Positions 62,050 to 64,000 of a DNA stretch of 64,000 nt are shown here, piece by piece. A program made the position numbers and the translations under genes. Each line of letters starts with the position of its first letter. Position 1 is the stretch's first letter. The notes under the pieces are model-generated. The model saw nothing but the letters and a program-made list of their open reading frames with translations, made no database searches and was not told the DNA's origin. Source of the stretch: Atopsyche davidsoni (Eukaryota > Arthropoda > Insecta > Trichoptera > Hydrobiosidae); assembly GCA_022113835.1 (NCBI GenBank), contig JAILWY010000021.1, positions 7,564,001-7,628,000 on the forward strand. Direction: 5' to 3'.

Positions 62050-62180
62050 TGATGCATCTGATGATGACCTAGTCTATTTGGTCGAAATTAGTAATGCAAT
62101 TTTTTTTTTTAATAAACTCAAAGTGAAGACAAAATACAAAGGTACTTTTATCATTATAATAATGGATCTTCACCAATCAA
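62050..62180 (+). mobile_element. Penelope-like/hammerhead-associated repeat, copy 3, with near-complete ribozyme core
   Basis: GCAT (62054-62057), CTGATGA (62058-62064), GACC/GGTC stem II (62066-62069 with 62080-62083), GAAA (62084-62087), TTAG-TA, then ATGC (62094-62097), which closes stem I with GCAT. One extra T after CTGATGA and a degenerate stem III suggest decay. AATAAA at 62111-62116 and the hairpin arms GTGAAGA (62123-62129) and TCTTCAC (62167-62173) follow in the same order as in the other copies. Confidence 0.55.
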
Positions 62181-64000
62181 ATGCCTTGTCCCTCAACAAG
62201 CTGTTGATTGATGGCTTACAAAACCTTGAATTGTATCTCAATTAAATCCTTTATAAAATATATTTTTTCATAAACAGTAAAATACAGCGACATTTGGAGA
62301 AATTAACGAATTTTTGCAACAATTGATCAAAATTTACGATTTGTATGACTGGGTCACCTACATATCATGGGTGATTGAGATCTAGCCAAGAAAAGCAGAT
62401 TCCATATAGTGGGAAGTTTTGTCTGAGGTATCTTGATAGTGTAACAGAACAGTGAAAACTGCACCAGTCACACGACCAGCGTGCTTTTTCAGCGCCGAAT
62501 ATATGCTTGGATTTTTAAAGAGGTAAAAAAATTATAATTTCATATAACATTTTCCGTAAATAAGCTTGAAATGTATCAAAGAGGATATTTTAAATATACT
62601 TATTCGGCTTTACCTTGCGAGCTATTTACACGGCACCTGCAGTGTTTCGGGTCGGTGCGTTTCGTCTTGTGAATTTTAATGTGACCAATGCAAATACTTC
62701 TGTAACAAACGAAATAACTTCGCATTTGGAAAACTTAAAGACGATTATACGAAATAACATTACAGCTGACTTCACAGTAAGATTGATACTGCTAACGAAA
62801 TTCAGTTATAGTACAAATTTACTAAAGAGCTTCTATGGATTTTGAGTTGATATATTGTTGAATTGTTTTATTTTCAGCATTTTTTAACAAAGAAGTATTT
62901 TATTTCCACATGGCCCGATTTTGGCGCCAATCAAACGACCATCGCCGCCGTTTCGCGCGTTTTCCGCCGTCAGAGTGCGAGCCAAAATTATGAGGCGACC
63001 ATAAAGCACGTGTCGCGGGGGTCGGACCCGCACTTGGACACGGTTCAGGGATCAGCCGTTAATTTATGGTGACTCACTATATACAGGATGGAATTTGTAT
63101 TGGAAAGATGACGGATTTATTTGAACCCGGGTGTCGAGGAGATACGAAACGTTTGTGATTGGGAATTTTTTCCTCGTGGTGGAGTGCCAAATATTTTAAT
63201 GGATATATTTAAACTTCGGAGACATTTAAATTGAAGCTCAGTTTCATAAATATAAACTAAATTACTGAGGTGTTTCATAATATATACGAGAGAAAATAGT
63301 TTTTTAATCTTGATTTTAGAGATTAGTGATTTTTTTGGCAAATTGATTTTAGCTTTTCGCATTTAAACGTGCTTGAAAGTGTGATAAATCTCATACTACA
63401 AATAGTAAACGTAATTATATCTATTGGTTTTAATATTTAATGCGCGTAAGATAAAATGAACAGCAGCTGTGCCAATTTTTTTTTTTTGAACACTAAAAAT
63501 ATTTTATTTTTATAAGGATTTCTTAATGTTTATTCCTCGCTAGTGTTAGCAATGCATCCCTCAGCATCGCACATCGGGATGAATTAATATTCAATAGAGC
63601 AATGAAAATAAGTATTTCCTGCAGCTTTTTTTTCTTCAGCGAGATTATTCGTTACTCGCTGAAAGTTAGGGGAGATGTATTCTAAGTTGGAAATTCCAGT
63701 AGGCGGCCGGAAACTCCGGTCCGGGCCGGCCAAGTCTCGCGGAAGGTATGGCGGCGGGAGCTCGCGGAAAGCAATATTCATGTCAACGGTTCGCGGCTCA
63801 AAGGGGCGCCTCCTCGAAATAAGTTAAACAAGCAATGACTTTGGATTCGTTAAAACGAGCTGTCGGAAATACCACCGCCCGCAATTCATCGCGTCCGCGG
63901 AGTTGACGCGCTCGCTACTCGTCGAATTTTATGCTGTAGCTACAACACGTTAGTAAATTTATTGCGTGTATCGATTTTGAAAACAATCATAACTTACTTG

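Larger units (their letters stand above)
51919..64000 (-). other. Very long foxo intron, running off the right edge
   Basis: The acceptor TATTTCCAG precedes the exon at 51918, and no exon encoding the first half of the forkhead domain is visible on the minus strand up to 64000, so this intron exceeds 12 kb. Content is AT-rich with recurring CpG-rich patches at about 55965-56045, 56640-56780, 58335-58440, 60290-60350, 60710-60760, 61640-61740 and 63690-63760. Two copies of the hammerhead-like repeat lie here (53701-53860 and 62050-62180). Open frames in it resemble no known proteins. Confidence 0.75.

Noticed and set aside
1..64000. Forkhead-binding GTAAACA motifs as evidence of foxo autoregulation
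   Set aside because: A handful of scattered 7-mers is what chance predicts in 64 kb of AT-rich DNA; none are clustered.
1..64000. tRNA genes, rRNA and CRISPR arrays
   Set aside because: No paired A and B box cloverleaf, no rRNA segments and no spaced direct-repeat array were seen on either strand.

Overview
This window is animal nuclear DNA, and almost certainly insect. The genes are split by short and long GT-AG introns, intergenic DNA is AT-rich, and there is no bacterial-style gene packing. Intron style, decayed RTE-type LINE sequence and MITEs fit a lepidopteran genome; that order-level call is inference. Five protein genes are supported, and their exons were assembled by eye from splice signals, reading phase and remembered family similarity.

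Layout: (1) 1-6453, plus strand: the 3' part of the splicing factor CDC40/PRP17 (WD40 repeats, five visible exons), with a GC-AG intron of about 4.2 kb that hosts a roughly 1 kb inverted-repeat element. (2) 7214-8677, minus strand: a single-exon 5-aminolevulinate synthase (Alas), convergent with CDC40. (3) 11050-12621, plus strand: an unnamed nuclear-type protein with an NRF1/erect-wing-like motif, one C2HC zinc knuckle and SUMO-interaction-like motifs. (4) 18025-21462, minus strand: TMEM181, 12 coding exons and 526 aa, in frame throughout. (5) 22285-24431, plus strand: TTI2 (TELO2-interacting protein 2), five exons and 464 aa, divergent from TMEM181. (6) 45607-51918, minus strand: the C-terminal 420 codons of foxo in seven exons. 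The 5' exons, including the first half of the forkhead domain, lie beyond the right edge, so the last 12 kb is one very long foxo intron.

The genes do not form a pathway unit: splicing (CDC40), haem synthesis (Alas), multipass membrane/secretory function (TMEM181), PIKK maturation (TTI2) and insulin-responsive transcription (foxo). TTI2 and foxo share only a distant TOR/insulin connection. The 21 kb between TTI2 and foxo holds no convincing gene. It contains a decayed LINE, a three-copy dispersed repeat, G-rich tandem repeats and GC-rich islands, and may include a long foxo 3' UTR.

The most interesting non-genic signal is a family of at least three dispersed elements (about 16509-16700, 53701-53860 and 62050-62180). 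They share a hammerhead-ribozyme-like 3' core, then AATAAA, then a hairpin whose arms differ between copies but remain complementary. Two of the copies carry inverted duplications. This resembles the ends of Penelope-like retroelements. Start codons given here are ATG; several open frames begin at GTG or TTG, which I did not accept as eukaryotic starts.
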